Shown here piece by piece: positions 1-5,786 of a stretch of 6,400 bases of DNA (positions within the stretch are counted from its first letter, which is position 1; each line of letters starts with the position of its first letter). Location: positions 1-6,400 of the forward strand of contig DAMU01000054.1 of assembly GCA_002499705.1 (NCBI GenBank), written 5' to 3'. The notes below the pieces were generated by a model. The model was not told the DNA's origin. It did no database searches and was given only the letters and a program-made list of their open reading frames with translations. The translations under genes and the position numbers were made by a program. This DNA is from Euryarchaeota archaeon UBA91 (GTDB lineage Archaea; Thermoplasmatota; Poseidoniia; Poseidoniales; Poseidoniaceae).

Positions 1-1
1 T

Positions 2-61
2 GAAGGGTGGTGGCATCCTCGGCGTTATATCCGCAACGCGGAGGGTGAAGAATATGAGTGA
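2..61 (+). CDS. Possible 3' end of an upstream gene (partial)
   Basis: The frame starting at base 2 is open from the window edge to TGA at 59-61 and reads as a 19-residue tail ending in EGEEYE, with a WWHPRRY stretch before it. If real, it overlaps the actin-like start codon (ATG 54) by eight bases, a common coupling arrangement in compact genomes. The frame of the actin gene itself is also open to the left edge, so the two readings compete. Nineteen open codons are weak evidence, and no family can be named. Confidence 0.25.
   Translation, partial: EGWWHPRRYIRNAEGEEYE
40..48 (+). promoter_or_regulatory. Shine-Dalgarno site that decides the actin-like start
   Basis: GGAGGGTGA at 40-48 is a close match to the anti-SD complement of archaeal 16S rRNA. 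Its GGAGG core ends nine bases before ATG 54, a normal spacing, but directly abuts the GTG at 45, which rules that GTG out as an initiator. It is the strongest ribosome binding site in the window. Confidence 0.6.
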
Positions 62-1058
62 CCGTTTATATGTTGGAATTGACTTAGGGACCTACCAATC
101 GACCATTGCATCGAGTGCTGGCGTTAGCCATACAATCGAGACTGTTGTCGGACGACCAAAAGACCCAGTAGCACGAAATTTCCTCGGACGCGATGTCTTA
201 TTCGGAAACGATGCGTTGAAGAACAAACTCGCATGTAATCTCTACCGCCCAATGGCGGCTGGCGTTGCTCAAGATGATGAAGCAAATTTAGCAGCAGCCA
301 AGGCTTTCGTCTCTCACCTATTGGAAACAGTTGACCCTGAAGAATTTGATGAAGTATTCGGCGTCATCTGCTCTCCAAGCCACGTCTCATTTACCGACAA
401 ATCCAACCTCGTTGCAACTCTACGAGGGCAAGTCAACGCTATCATGGTCGTTACAGAACCTTTTGCAACGGCATTTGGAATTGGTGAAATCGCAAGTTCG
501 ATCGTCGTAGATATCGGTGCTGGAACAACCGACATCGCTCGAATCTACGGAACATTCCCTACAGATGAAGACCAAGTCACCATTGAAGAAGCAGGCGACT
601 GGTTGGACAATGAACTCATGGAACTTATTCGTAAGAAATACACCGGCGCTCAAGTCACAAAAGACATGGTTCGCAAGTGGAAGGAAGAAGTCTCCTATGT
701 CGGCGGCGATGACCGTGAAGCCATGGTCGAACTTTCCGTTGAAGGAAAGAAGCAAGTTGTTGATATTGGCGACCTTGTCAATCAGTCCTGTGAAATGATT
801 ATTCCTAAAATCGGAAATGCAATCAAGCGAATTGTTGCTGGCGCAGACCCTGAATACCAACCTATTCTACGAAACAACATCATCCTCTCTGGCGGAGGCT
901 CTCTCATTGAAGGAATTGCTGCACGTATGGCTGATGAAATATCAGACATTGGTGATGTCAATGTTTGGTGTGTTGATGAGCCGATTAACGCCGTTGCTAC
1001 AGGCGCACTTCAGCTCGCTGGCGAAATGCCAGACGACATGTTTACTGCAATCAACTGA
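54..1058 (+). CDS. MamK/MreB-like actin-fold filament ATPase
   Basis: A 334-residue actin-superfamily ATPase expected to polymerise into cytoplasmic filaments. Phosphate-1 motif GIDLGT is at residues 8-13 (Asp10), phosphate-2 motif VVDIGAGTTD at 151-160 (Asp153), and the adenosine motif LSGGGS at 278-283. Glu135 in VVTEPFATAFG lines up with the catalytic Glu of magnetosome MamK, and Asp153 with its phosphate-2 Asp. From memory, MamK resemblance runs the full length: VVGxPKD near residue 35, FxxDQVTxxxAGxxLD in the middle, and GDxNVxCVxxP plus GALxLAxExP at the C-terminus. Length is close to MamK (about 347). There is no N-terminal amphipathic helix of the kind that anchors some MreBs. ATG 54 is chosen over GTG 45 because of SD spacing. 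A coiled-coil gene follows 94 bases downstream. MamK-like is firmer than the cellular role, which is unknown; no magnetosome genes are visible. Plain MreB, or another archaeal actin, is the alternative name. Confidence 0.85.
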   Translation: MSDRLYVGIDLGTYQSTIASSAGVSHTIETVVGRPKDPVARNFLGRDVLFGNDALKNKLACNLYRPMAAGVAQDDEANLAAAKAFVSHLLETVDPEEFDEVFGVICSPSHVSFTDKSNLVATLRGQVNAIMVVTEPFATAFGIGEIASSIVVDIGAGTTDIARIYGTFPTDEDQVTIEEAGDWLDNELMELIRKKYTGAQVTKDMVRKWKEEVSYVGGDDREAMVELSVEGKKQVVDIGDLVNQSCEMIIPKIGNAIKRIVAGADPEYQPILRNNIILSGGGSLIEGIAARMADEISDIGDVNVWCVDEPINAVATGALQLAGEMPDDMFTAIN

Positions 1059-1089
1059 TTGTGGCTTGAAGTAAAAGGGTAGAAAACCA

Positions 1090-1114
1090 GCCATCTTAGG
1101 CTTGTTTTGATGGC
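1090..1114 (+). terminator. Weak hairpin/T-tract, possible partial terminator
   Basis: GCCATC (1090-1095) and GATGGC (1109-1114) can form a six-pair stem around a 13-base loop whose end is TTGTTTT. It lies 31 bases after the actin stop. The T run is only four long and sits in the loop, so it is not a typical terminator; it could attenuate transcription between the actin and coiled-coil genes. Confidence 0.2.
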
Positions 1115-1134
1115 GAAAGTTCAAGTGCAGTTGG

Positions 1135-1148
1135 GCGGCGATAGCCGC
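1135..1148 (+). promoter_or_regulatory. Hairpin directly before the coiled-coil gene start
   Basis: GCGGC (1135-1139), loop GATA, GCCGC (1144-1148) is a perfect five-pair GC stem, extendable by two G-T pairs. It ends four bases before ATG 1153, exactly where a ribosome binding site would be, and no clear Shine-Dalgarno is present. It may limit translation of the coiled-coil gene relative to the actin; this role is inferred. Confidence 0.3.
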
Positions 1149-1152
1149 TTGT

Positions 1153-2418
1153 ATGACAATCGACTCGACCGGAACGACAGGCATTAACCGAATCCGTGGC
1201 GCTACCGGTGATGAACGAGCTGCTCTCGAGGGGATGCTCAAAGGCTATCCTGTCGACCAATTGGTCGAAGAAGTCCTCATCGCATGGAATGAGCTTGCGG
1301 CACGCAATGAAGAAATGGTCTCCGTAAAGCAAAGACTTCGAGTTTTGGAGTTGGATTTAGCAGAACGAGAAGACATGGTGGCGCCAGAAGTTGCCCGACT
1401 CGCAGAAACGGATGCAGCTTTGCAAGAAAGTGAAGCAAAAGTCGTTCATCTTGAGAGGGTGTTAGGGGATGTTCGCGAAGAGTTGGCGTCTCAACAATCT
1501 TCTCTCTCGCATGAAGAAAGAGAGTCCATGGCAACCGAAGTCGACCAATTACGGACTTTAACAACACAACAAGACGAGGTTATTGGCGAGATGGAAGGGC
1601 GTATTGGTCAAATGGTTGAAGCACTTGAACGAGCAGCAGATGCTGGTTTGACCTCAGTAACCGCTGAAGAAGTGAGGAGTTTGAAATCCCAACTCGACAC
1701 TGCATTGGCTCAAAACGATGCGGAGCAAGCCGCAAATAAGGCGCTTGAAGAAGAACGTCAGCGACTTCGTGATATTGCCGATCGCTTGCGCGGTTTACTC
1801 GACGCCAGAGATGGGCGGCTTGGGGAATTAGAGGAACAACTCGAACGTGTTATGCAAGGGCCTCGCTCTGTATCTGCTGAACACGACTACTTGGTCGAAC
1901 AAATTGATGAGCTCAAGCGTCGTTTGTTAGAGCGCAACAGGGAATATGACTCGCTGCGACGACGTGAACGCCGGCTACACAATGATGTCTTTGAGCGTGA
2001 TGAGCGAATTCAACAAATCACGCTCACACTTACAGATATGGAATCAGCGCTACAAGATAGAACTGCTGAGCTCCGTGAGATTGAAGGTCAGCGTGAAACA
2101 ATGGTGCATGAACTTGATTCTGTTCGACGCGGTGAGCGGACACGTGAAGTTGTTGGGCGTGTCTTCGCAGATTCTCTTTCGCTGGTGAGGACCCATGATG
2201 CGCGAGAAGCAAAACGAGATGCATACAGTAATGCTCCGGATGTGGAACGCACTCTATCAACACCAGATACTGAAGACATGGCCACCTTAGCAGAAGGCGG
2301 ACGAGTTGAACTTGATGTAAGTGAAAGCGAAATCCAACAAGGTGTTGATGTCGACGAGGCAAGGCCTCCGTCTCCAGGCGGCTCGGGCGACCCAGTTGTC
2401 TTTGAGGACGAAGATTGA
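1153..2418 (+). CDS. Long coiled-coil protein with acidic disordered tail
   Basis: A 421-residue protein, very rich in Glu, Arg, Leu and Gln, with no signal peptide or membrane segment. Residues 1-35 are a short non-coiled head (GYPVDQLVEEVL at 31-42 may be a small structured element). Residues about 36-330 show heptad-like spacing of Leu/Val/Met typical of a coiled coil, with likely breaks near 161-170 and at MQGPRSVS (234-241). A very basic patch (RRLLERNREYDSLRRRERR) lies around 256-274. Residues 345-421 are low complexity, Pro/Ser/Asp/Glu rich, ending in FEDED. ATG 1153 is the only start after the in-frame stop at 1108-1110. No enzymatic domain is seen and I do not recognise a family; matches to SMC-like or myosin-like proteins would only reflect coiled-coil composition. 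Position behind the actin gene suggests a filament-associated scaffold or adaptor, which is inference. Confidence 0.85.
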   Translation: MTIDSTGTTGINRIRGATGDERAALEGMLKGYPVDQLVEEVLIAWNELAARNEEMVSVKQRLRVLELDLAEREDMVAPEVARLAETDAALQESEAKVVHLERVLGDVREELASQQSSLSHEERESMATEVDQLRTLTTQQDEVIGEMEGRIGQMVEALERAADAGLTSVTAEEVRSLKSQLDTALAQNDAEQAANKALEEERQRLRDIADRLRGLLDARDGRLGELEEQLERVMQGPRSVSAEHDYLVEQIDELKRRLLERNREYDSLRRRERRLHNDVFERDERIQQITLTLTDMESALQDRTAELREIEGQRETMVHELDSVRRGERTREVVGRVFADSLSLVRTHDAREAKRDAYSNAPDVERTLSTPDTEDMATLAEGGRVELDVSESEIQQGVDVDEARPPSPGGSGDPVVFEDED

Positions 2419-2419
2419 G

Positions 2420-3013
2420 ATGAGTGAGTTCGCTCTCGCAGATTCAATTCTTGCTCTTTCAATAGGTTTAGGGCTGGCTGCGGCCAGTGGTTTCCGAGTT
2501 TTTCTACCACCTATGATTTTGAGTGGTGCGATTAATCTGGAATTGATCCCGGTCGGGCAATTTACCCTCTTGGATGGTTGGGTTATCTTTGCAGTTCTTA
2601 CTGCTGCAGTCATTATAGAAGTTGGAGGATATCTTATTCCCTGGGTTGACAATTTACTCGACATGGTCGCCACACCTGCTGCAACGGTTGCTGGCATACT
2701 GATGATGGGGTCGATGTTGGATGATTTCGGACCAGCGGTTCAATGGAGTATGTCTATTGTCGCTGGTGGAGGAGTTGCAGGGACGGTTCAAACCGGAACT
2801 GTTGCCGTCCGTGCACTTTCGACAGGTACGACAGGTGGTTTGGCAAACCCCGTATTTTCAATCTTTGAAGCAGTCCTGGCAATTCTCATTACAATACTCG
2901 CTGTTCTTGCCCCGTTGATTGCGGTAGTCCTTATCGCAATAGGACTTGTTTACGCTCTTCGATTCATTCAAGAGCGAAAAGCAAAAAAAGCAAGTAAGGG
3001 GCTTACTGCTTAA
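2420..3013 (+). CDS. DUF4126-type multi-pass membrane protein
   Basis: A 197-residue integral membrane protein. Hydrophobic segments are at about 9-28, 52-73, 85-99, 107-125 and 147-180 (long enough for a bent or double span), followed by a basic cytoplasmic tail (RFIQERKAKKASKG). The start LALSIGLGLAAASGFRVFLP, then a conserved-looking Glu (67), IPWVDNLLD (73-81) and a Gly-rich stretch GGGVAGTVQTGT, fit the DUF4126 family as I remember it; that family has no established function. ATG 2420 is chosen because the longer open frame from 2321 would overlap the coiled-coil gene by 98 bases and add a polar, non-conserved head. The coiled-coil stop TGA (2416-2418) and this ATG are separated by one base (TGAGATG), with GAGG at 2404-2407 as possible ribosome binding site, so translation is probably coupled. 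Its stop overlaps the convergent synthase stop. Confidence 0.85.
   Translation: MSEFALADSILALSIGLGLAAASGFRVFLPPMILSGAINLELIPVGQFTLLDGWVIFAVLTAAVIIEVGGYLIPWVDNLLDMVATPAATVAGILMMGSMLDDFGPAVQWSMSIVAGGGVAGTVQTGTVAVRALSTGTTGGLANPVFSIFEAVLAILITILAVLAPLIAVVLIAIGLVYALRFIQERKAKKASKGLTA
2977..2989 (-). terminator. Oligo-T terminator for the minus-strand synthase gene
   Basis: Read on the minus strand the sequence is TTTTTTTGCTTTT, a T7 and a T4 run beginning 21 bases after the synthase stop at 3010. Archaeal RNA polymerase terminates at oligo-U without needing a hairpin, so this fits a terminator. On the plus strand the same bases are lysine-rich codons of the DUF4126 protein tail. Confidence 0.45.
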
Positions 3014-3822
3014 CCTTCCAAAGCGTTCACGATACTGGAAATACGGGTTCGAAGTTCCTCTAAATCAGCAGCATCTTCAGTGAGTGTGCCCGTAACAACC
3101 CAGTCCGCTCCGGCTTGAGATGCTAAAACCGCCTGCTCAGGAGTGCGAATGCCGCCTCCAACAAGTAAAGTGAGGTTGTCAACAGAGCGAGCAGCTTCAA
3201 TCAATCCTGGATGAACCTGACTTTCTGCACCGCTGCCTGCTTCAAGATAGAGAATTTTGAATCCAAACATTCTGGCAGTGAGTGCGTATGAATAAACTTG
3301 TTCAGTTTGATCGGGTTGAATCAATTCAGCCTGCCCGACTTCACCGACACGTCCACCTGGCGCACACACAAGATATCCGGTGGGGAGTGCCTCCACTCCG
3401 AACTTTTCAAGATAGGGCGCTCCACGAATTTGCTCTCCAACTAAAAACCGGCGGATTGAGGAATTCATCAACATCATGAATGTGATGGCGTCAGCGGCCG
3501 GAGAGAGGGCGTGGGCACCCCCAGGAAACAGTACGACAGGGATGTGCCACTGTTCCTCTTCGGAGCTGGGATCTTGACTAGAGGCGAAAGCTCTCAGTTC
3601 AAACGCTTCTTGAATAGCCTTACAAGTTGCATGCACAATTTCATCAGGGGTGTCTGTTGAACCACCGACAAAAATCATGCTGCTTCCACATTCAACCGCC
3701 ACCATGGCCCTGTTTGCAGCAGTATTCGGGTCTTGTTTTGCCGGATCGATGAGCGTGATATGGCGAGTGTTTTGGCTGCTTGAGGTAACATATTCCAATG
3801 TAGTAGAGTCGGTCCTTCGCAT
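3010..3822 (-). CDS. Geranylgeranylglyceryl phosphate synthase
   Basis: Joins sn-glycerol-1-phosphate to geranylgeranyl diphosphate (EC 2.5.1.41), the first ether-bond step of archaeal membrane lipids; a TIM-barrel enzyme of the PcrB/GGGPS family. Numbered from ATG 3822 (270 residues): LIDPAKQ at 24-30, VGGS at 52-55, VVLFPGG at 96-102, LMNSS at 118-122, GYLVCAPGG at 139-147, YLEAGSGA at 192-199, GGGIRTPEQA at 212-221 and AGADWVVTGT at 227-236. The GSG, GGG and GT loops are the phosphate-binding positions of this barrel. The polar stretch SSQDPSSEEE (81-90) is a surface insert before the FPG strand. Start is uncertain: GTG 3852 and ATG 3846 add 10 and 8 residues, but only ATG 3822 has purine-rich sequence (GGAGA, GGGGATGA) upstream. 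All motifs are intact. Divergent from the ABC exporter and convergent with the DUF4126 gene, so it is probably monocistronic. The bacterial PcrB alternative is less likely given the context. Confidence 0.93.
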   Translation of the reverse strand: MRRTDSTTLEYVTSSSQNTRHITLIDPAKQDPNTAANRAMVAVECGSSMIFVGGSTDTPDEIVHATCKAIQEAFELRAFASSQDPSSEEEQWHIPVVLFPGGAHALSPAADAITFMMLMNSSIRRFLVGEQIRGAPYLEKFGVEALPTGYLVCAPGGRVGEVGQAELIQPDQTEQVYSYALTARMFGFKILYLEAGSGAESQVHPGLIEAARSVDNLTLLVGGGIRTPEQAVLASQAGADWVVTGTLTEDAADLEELRTRISSIVNALEG

Positions 3823-3858
3823 GTCATCCCCATGTCTCCGTTTCATGGACACAGCATA

Positions 3859-3869
3859 GGCGTTGCGCC
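3859..3869. promoter_or_regulatory. GC palindrome in the divergent intergenic region
   Basis: GGCG-TTG-CGCC is a short perfect inverted repeat between the synthase and ABC exporter starts; an alternative pairing TTGCG/CGCAA (3863-3874) overlaps it. It could be an operator shared by both genes or a small hairpin in a synthase leader. Evidence is structural only. Confidence 0.2.
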
Positions 3870-3880
3870 CGCAAGTGGTT

Positions 3881-3893
3881 CGAAATGTACAAA
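3881..3893 (+). promoter_or_regulatory. Possible BRE/TATA promoter of the ABC exporter gene
   Basis: CGAAA (3881-3885) matches the purine-rich archaeal BRE and is followed by TGTACAAA, a poor TATA element. Transcription would begin near 3912-3918, just before ATG 3930. If so, the upstream in-frame ATG at 3885 cannot be the start. The TATA part is far from consensus. Confidence 0.25.
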
Positions 3894-3929
3894 CATAGGG
3901 TTCTCATACTTCCTCACAGTGGTAGAGAT

Positions 3930-5705
3930 ATGTCGGATGTTGGTCCTTTCAAACGCCTGCTAACCTACATGAGTTCACATCGAAGCACGTTACGACTTGC
4001 ATCCGCCTGCTCTATTACCAACAAGATTTGGGATTTGGCCCCGCCGTTATTGATTGGTCTGGCCGTTGATGTAGTTGTATTGAAAGAGGATTCATTTCTC
4101 GCATCATTCGGACTCATTGACCCCTGGCACCAATTGATATTCATCTCGGTACTTACTTTTGCGATATGGGGCCTTGAATCATTATTCGAGTATTTTTACG
4201 GGGTTTTGTGGAGGAACCTGGCACAAACCGTTCAGCATGAATTGCGGCTTGATACATTCAATCATGTCCAAAAACAAGGGATGGGATGGTTTGATGAACG
4301 GCAAAAAGGGGATATTTTAGCCATCCTTAATGATGACATCAATCAACTTGAACGTTTTTTGGATAAGGGCGCCAACGATTTGCTGCAAGTGAGTACGACC
4401 GTTCTCGTAGTCGGTGGGGTTTTTCTACTCATCTCGTGGAAAGTCGCCTTGTTTGCTGTCTTGCCCATTCCAGTAATCGTATGGGGGTCATTTCGATACC
4501 AGCGTAGCCTTGAGCCTCGCTATGCAGAAGTGAGAAAATCAGCCGGCGCCATGAACGCCTTACTCGAAAATGATTTGTCCGGGATGTCAACCATTCAATC
4601 GTTTACCGCTGAAGAGAGAGAAATGAAGCGAGTTGAGGCGCTTAGCAACGAATATCGCGAAGCAAACCGAGATGCAATTCGGCTTTCAGCGGCATTTACT
4701 CCTCTTATCCGAATGGCTATTTTGTGCGGATTTACTGCCACACTTTTACTCGGAGGTTGGATGACGCTTGAAAATACTTTAGCAGTCGGTGCATACTCGG
4801 TCTTAGTCTTCATGACTCAGCGCCTCTTATGGCCGCTAACTCGTCTTGGAGAAACGTTTGATTTGTATCAGAGAGCAATGGCTTCTTCAACACGGGTTCT
4901 GGATGTGCTCATGTCCCCAACAGAAGTCGAACAAGGAGATTTTGAACCTAAACTATCAGAAATCGAATCTTCACCAATCATCTTCTCTGACCTGGATTTC
5001 TCATACCCAGGGCGAGAGCCTGTATTCTCAAAGTTGAATTTGGAATTACGTTCTGGAGAGACTGTTGGCGTGGTCGGTTCTACGGGGGCTGGAAAGACGA
5101 CGTTGATTCGATTGCTTTTGCGATTTGCGGAACCTACCGGTGGCACCGTACAATGGGTTGGAGTCCCATTGAAGGAATGGCGGCTTGAGCGGTTACGCTC
5201 GTCCATGGCACTGGTGGATCAGCACATCACGCTCTTCCCAACAAGTATTCTTGAAAATATACGCTACGGAAATCCGGAAGCAAGTGATGAAGCCGTTCAT
5301 GAAGCGGCTGGACTAGCTGAAGTTTCGGACTTTGTTGAAGAGTTACCTGAGCAATGGAGTACTATGATTGGAGAGGGGGGCCACAGACTTTCCGGTGGTC
5401 AACGACAGCGCCTTGCAATCGCAAGGGCAGTTCTCAAAAATGCCCCTTTACTTATTCTTGATGAGGCAACGTCGGCAGTTGATAATGAAACAGAAGCGGC
5501 TCTGCAACGCTCAATAAATAAAATCTCCAAAGACAGAACTGCAGTCATTATAGCGCATCGATTATCTACGGTTAGAAATGCTGACAGGATTTTAGTCCTT
5601 GACCAGGGTTCAATCGTTGAGGATGGGGCGCATGAAGAGTTGCTGGAAATGAGGGGAATATATGCGCGAATGTGGGCCGTTCAAACAGGTAAGGCGGAGA
5701 ATTGA
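3930..5705 (+). CDS. ABC exporter, fused membrane and ATPase domains (MsbA/BmrA-like)
   Basis: A complete half-transporter of 591 residues that would act as a homodimer (or with an unseen partner) in the cytoplasmic membrane. The exporter-type membrane domain covers about 20-310, with hydrophobic segments near 21-45, 67-90, 142-159, 160-180, 245-268 and 273-295, and the usual intracellular-loop stretch FDERQKGDILAILNDD (121-136). The ATPase domain has A-loop Tyr359, Walker A GSTGAGKT (383-390, Lys389), Q-loop Gln431, signature LSGGQ (487-491), Walker B LLILDE with Asp511 and Glu512, D-loop SAVD (515-518) and switch His543. All catalytic residues are present. ATG 3930 is preferred over ATG 3885, whose extra 15 residues do not look conserved; ribosome binding site GGTAGAG is weak. 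The substrate cannot be read from sequence: lipids, drugs or peptides are all exported by this class. A lipid role would suit the neighbouring lipid synthase, but that is guesswork. Confidence 0.93.
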   Translation: MSDVGPFKRLLTYMSSHRSTLRLASACSITNKIWDLAPPLLIGLAVDVVVLKEDSFLASFGLIDPWHQLIFISVLTFAIWGLESLFEYFYGVLWRNLAQTVQHELRLDTFNHVQKQGMGWFDERQKGDILAILNDDINQLERFLDKGANDLLQVSTTVLVVGGVFLLISWKVALFAVLPIPVIVWGSFRYQRSLEPRYAEVRKSAGAMNALLENDLSGMSTIQSFTAEEREMKRVEALSNEYREANRDAIRLSAAFTPLIRMAILCGFTATLLLGGWMTLENTLAVGAYSVLVFMTQRLLWPLTRLGETFDLYQRAMASSTRVLDVLMSPTEVEQGDFEPKLSEIESSPIIFSDLDFSYPGREPVFSKLNLELRSGETVGVVGSTGAGKTTLIRLLLRFAEPTGGTVQWVGVPLKEWRLERLRSSMALVDQHITLFPTSILENIRYGNPEASDEAVHEAAGLAEVSDFVEELPEQWSTMIGEGGHRLSGGQRQRLAIARAVLKNAPLLILDEATSAVDNETEAALQRSINKISKDRTAVIIAHRLSTVRNADRILVLDQGSIVEDGAHEELLEMRGIYARMWAVQTGKAEN

Positions 5706-5710
5706 TTAGT

Positions 5711-5748
5711 GGTTAATTTCATCGTTTTTTTACACGGTTAATTACATG
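5711..5748. repeat. Tandem 14-base direct repeats upstream of the rhodopsin gene
   Basis: GGTTAATTTCATCG (5711-5724) and GGTTAATTACATGG (5736-5749) match at 12 of 14 positions, start-to-start distance 25 bases. The second copy ends just before the TATA box at 5751, so the pair occupies the usual position of archaeal regulator sites. The T7 terminator lies between them. Confidence 0.5.
5725..5731 (+). terminator. T7 terminator of the ABC exporter gene
   Basis: Seven consecutive T residues start 20 bases after the exporter stop, fitting intrinsic oligo-U termination by archaeal RNA polymerase. No stable hairpin precedes it, which is normal in archaea. It separates the exporter from the rhodopsin transcript. 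Confidence 0.6.
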
Positions 5749-5750
5749 GA

Positions 5751-5757
5751 TTTATAA
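5751..5757 (+). promoter_or_regulatory. TATA box of the rhodopsin gene
   Basis: TTTATAA is a near-ideal archaeal TATA box. Transcription 24-28 bases downstream would start around 5778-5782, giving a leader of only a few bases before ATG 5787. This placement excludes the in-frame GTG at 5760 as start. The bases upstream (ACATGGA) are not a good BRE. Confidence 0.6.
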
Positions 5758-5786
5758 GTGTGAAGTCTAGCCCGCAAACGAGGAAT

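Noticed and set aside
25..30. TTATAT as a TATA box for the actin-like gene
   Set aside because: It would start transcription at about base 52-55, downstream of the good Shine-Dalgarno site, and has no BRE; the two readings conflict and the SD is the better match.
45..53. GTG start for the actin-like gene, adding MKN
   Set aside because: The Shine-Dalgarno core GGAGG ends at base 44, leaving no spacing; ATG 54 has a nine-base gap and places GIDLGT close to the N-terminus as in the family.
420..860. 146-residue minus-strand open frame inside the actin gene
   Set aside because: Cysteine-rich, no recognisable motifs, and fully antisense to a well-supported gene; a shadow.
2321..2419. N-terminal extension of the DUF4126 protein
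   Set aside because: It would overlap the coiled-coil gene by 98 bases and has polar sequence with no family resemblance; ATG 2420 directly precedes the first membrane helix.
2088..2510. 140-residue minus-strand open frame across the coiled-coil/DUF4126 junction
   Set aside because: Ser/Arg-rich composition typical of the complement of Glu/Ser codons; no motif and it covers two real genes.
3885..3929. Fifteen-residue extension of the ABC exporter from ATG 3885
   Set aside because: No ribosome binding site, the residues are not typical of the family, and a possible BRE/TATA overlaps the codon.
5760..5786. GTG start adding nine residues to the rhodopsin
   Set aside because: It lies between the TATA box and the expected transcription start, and it would place polar residues before a normal signal peptide.
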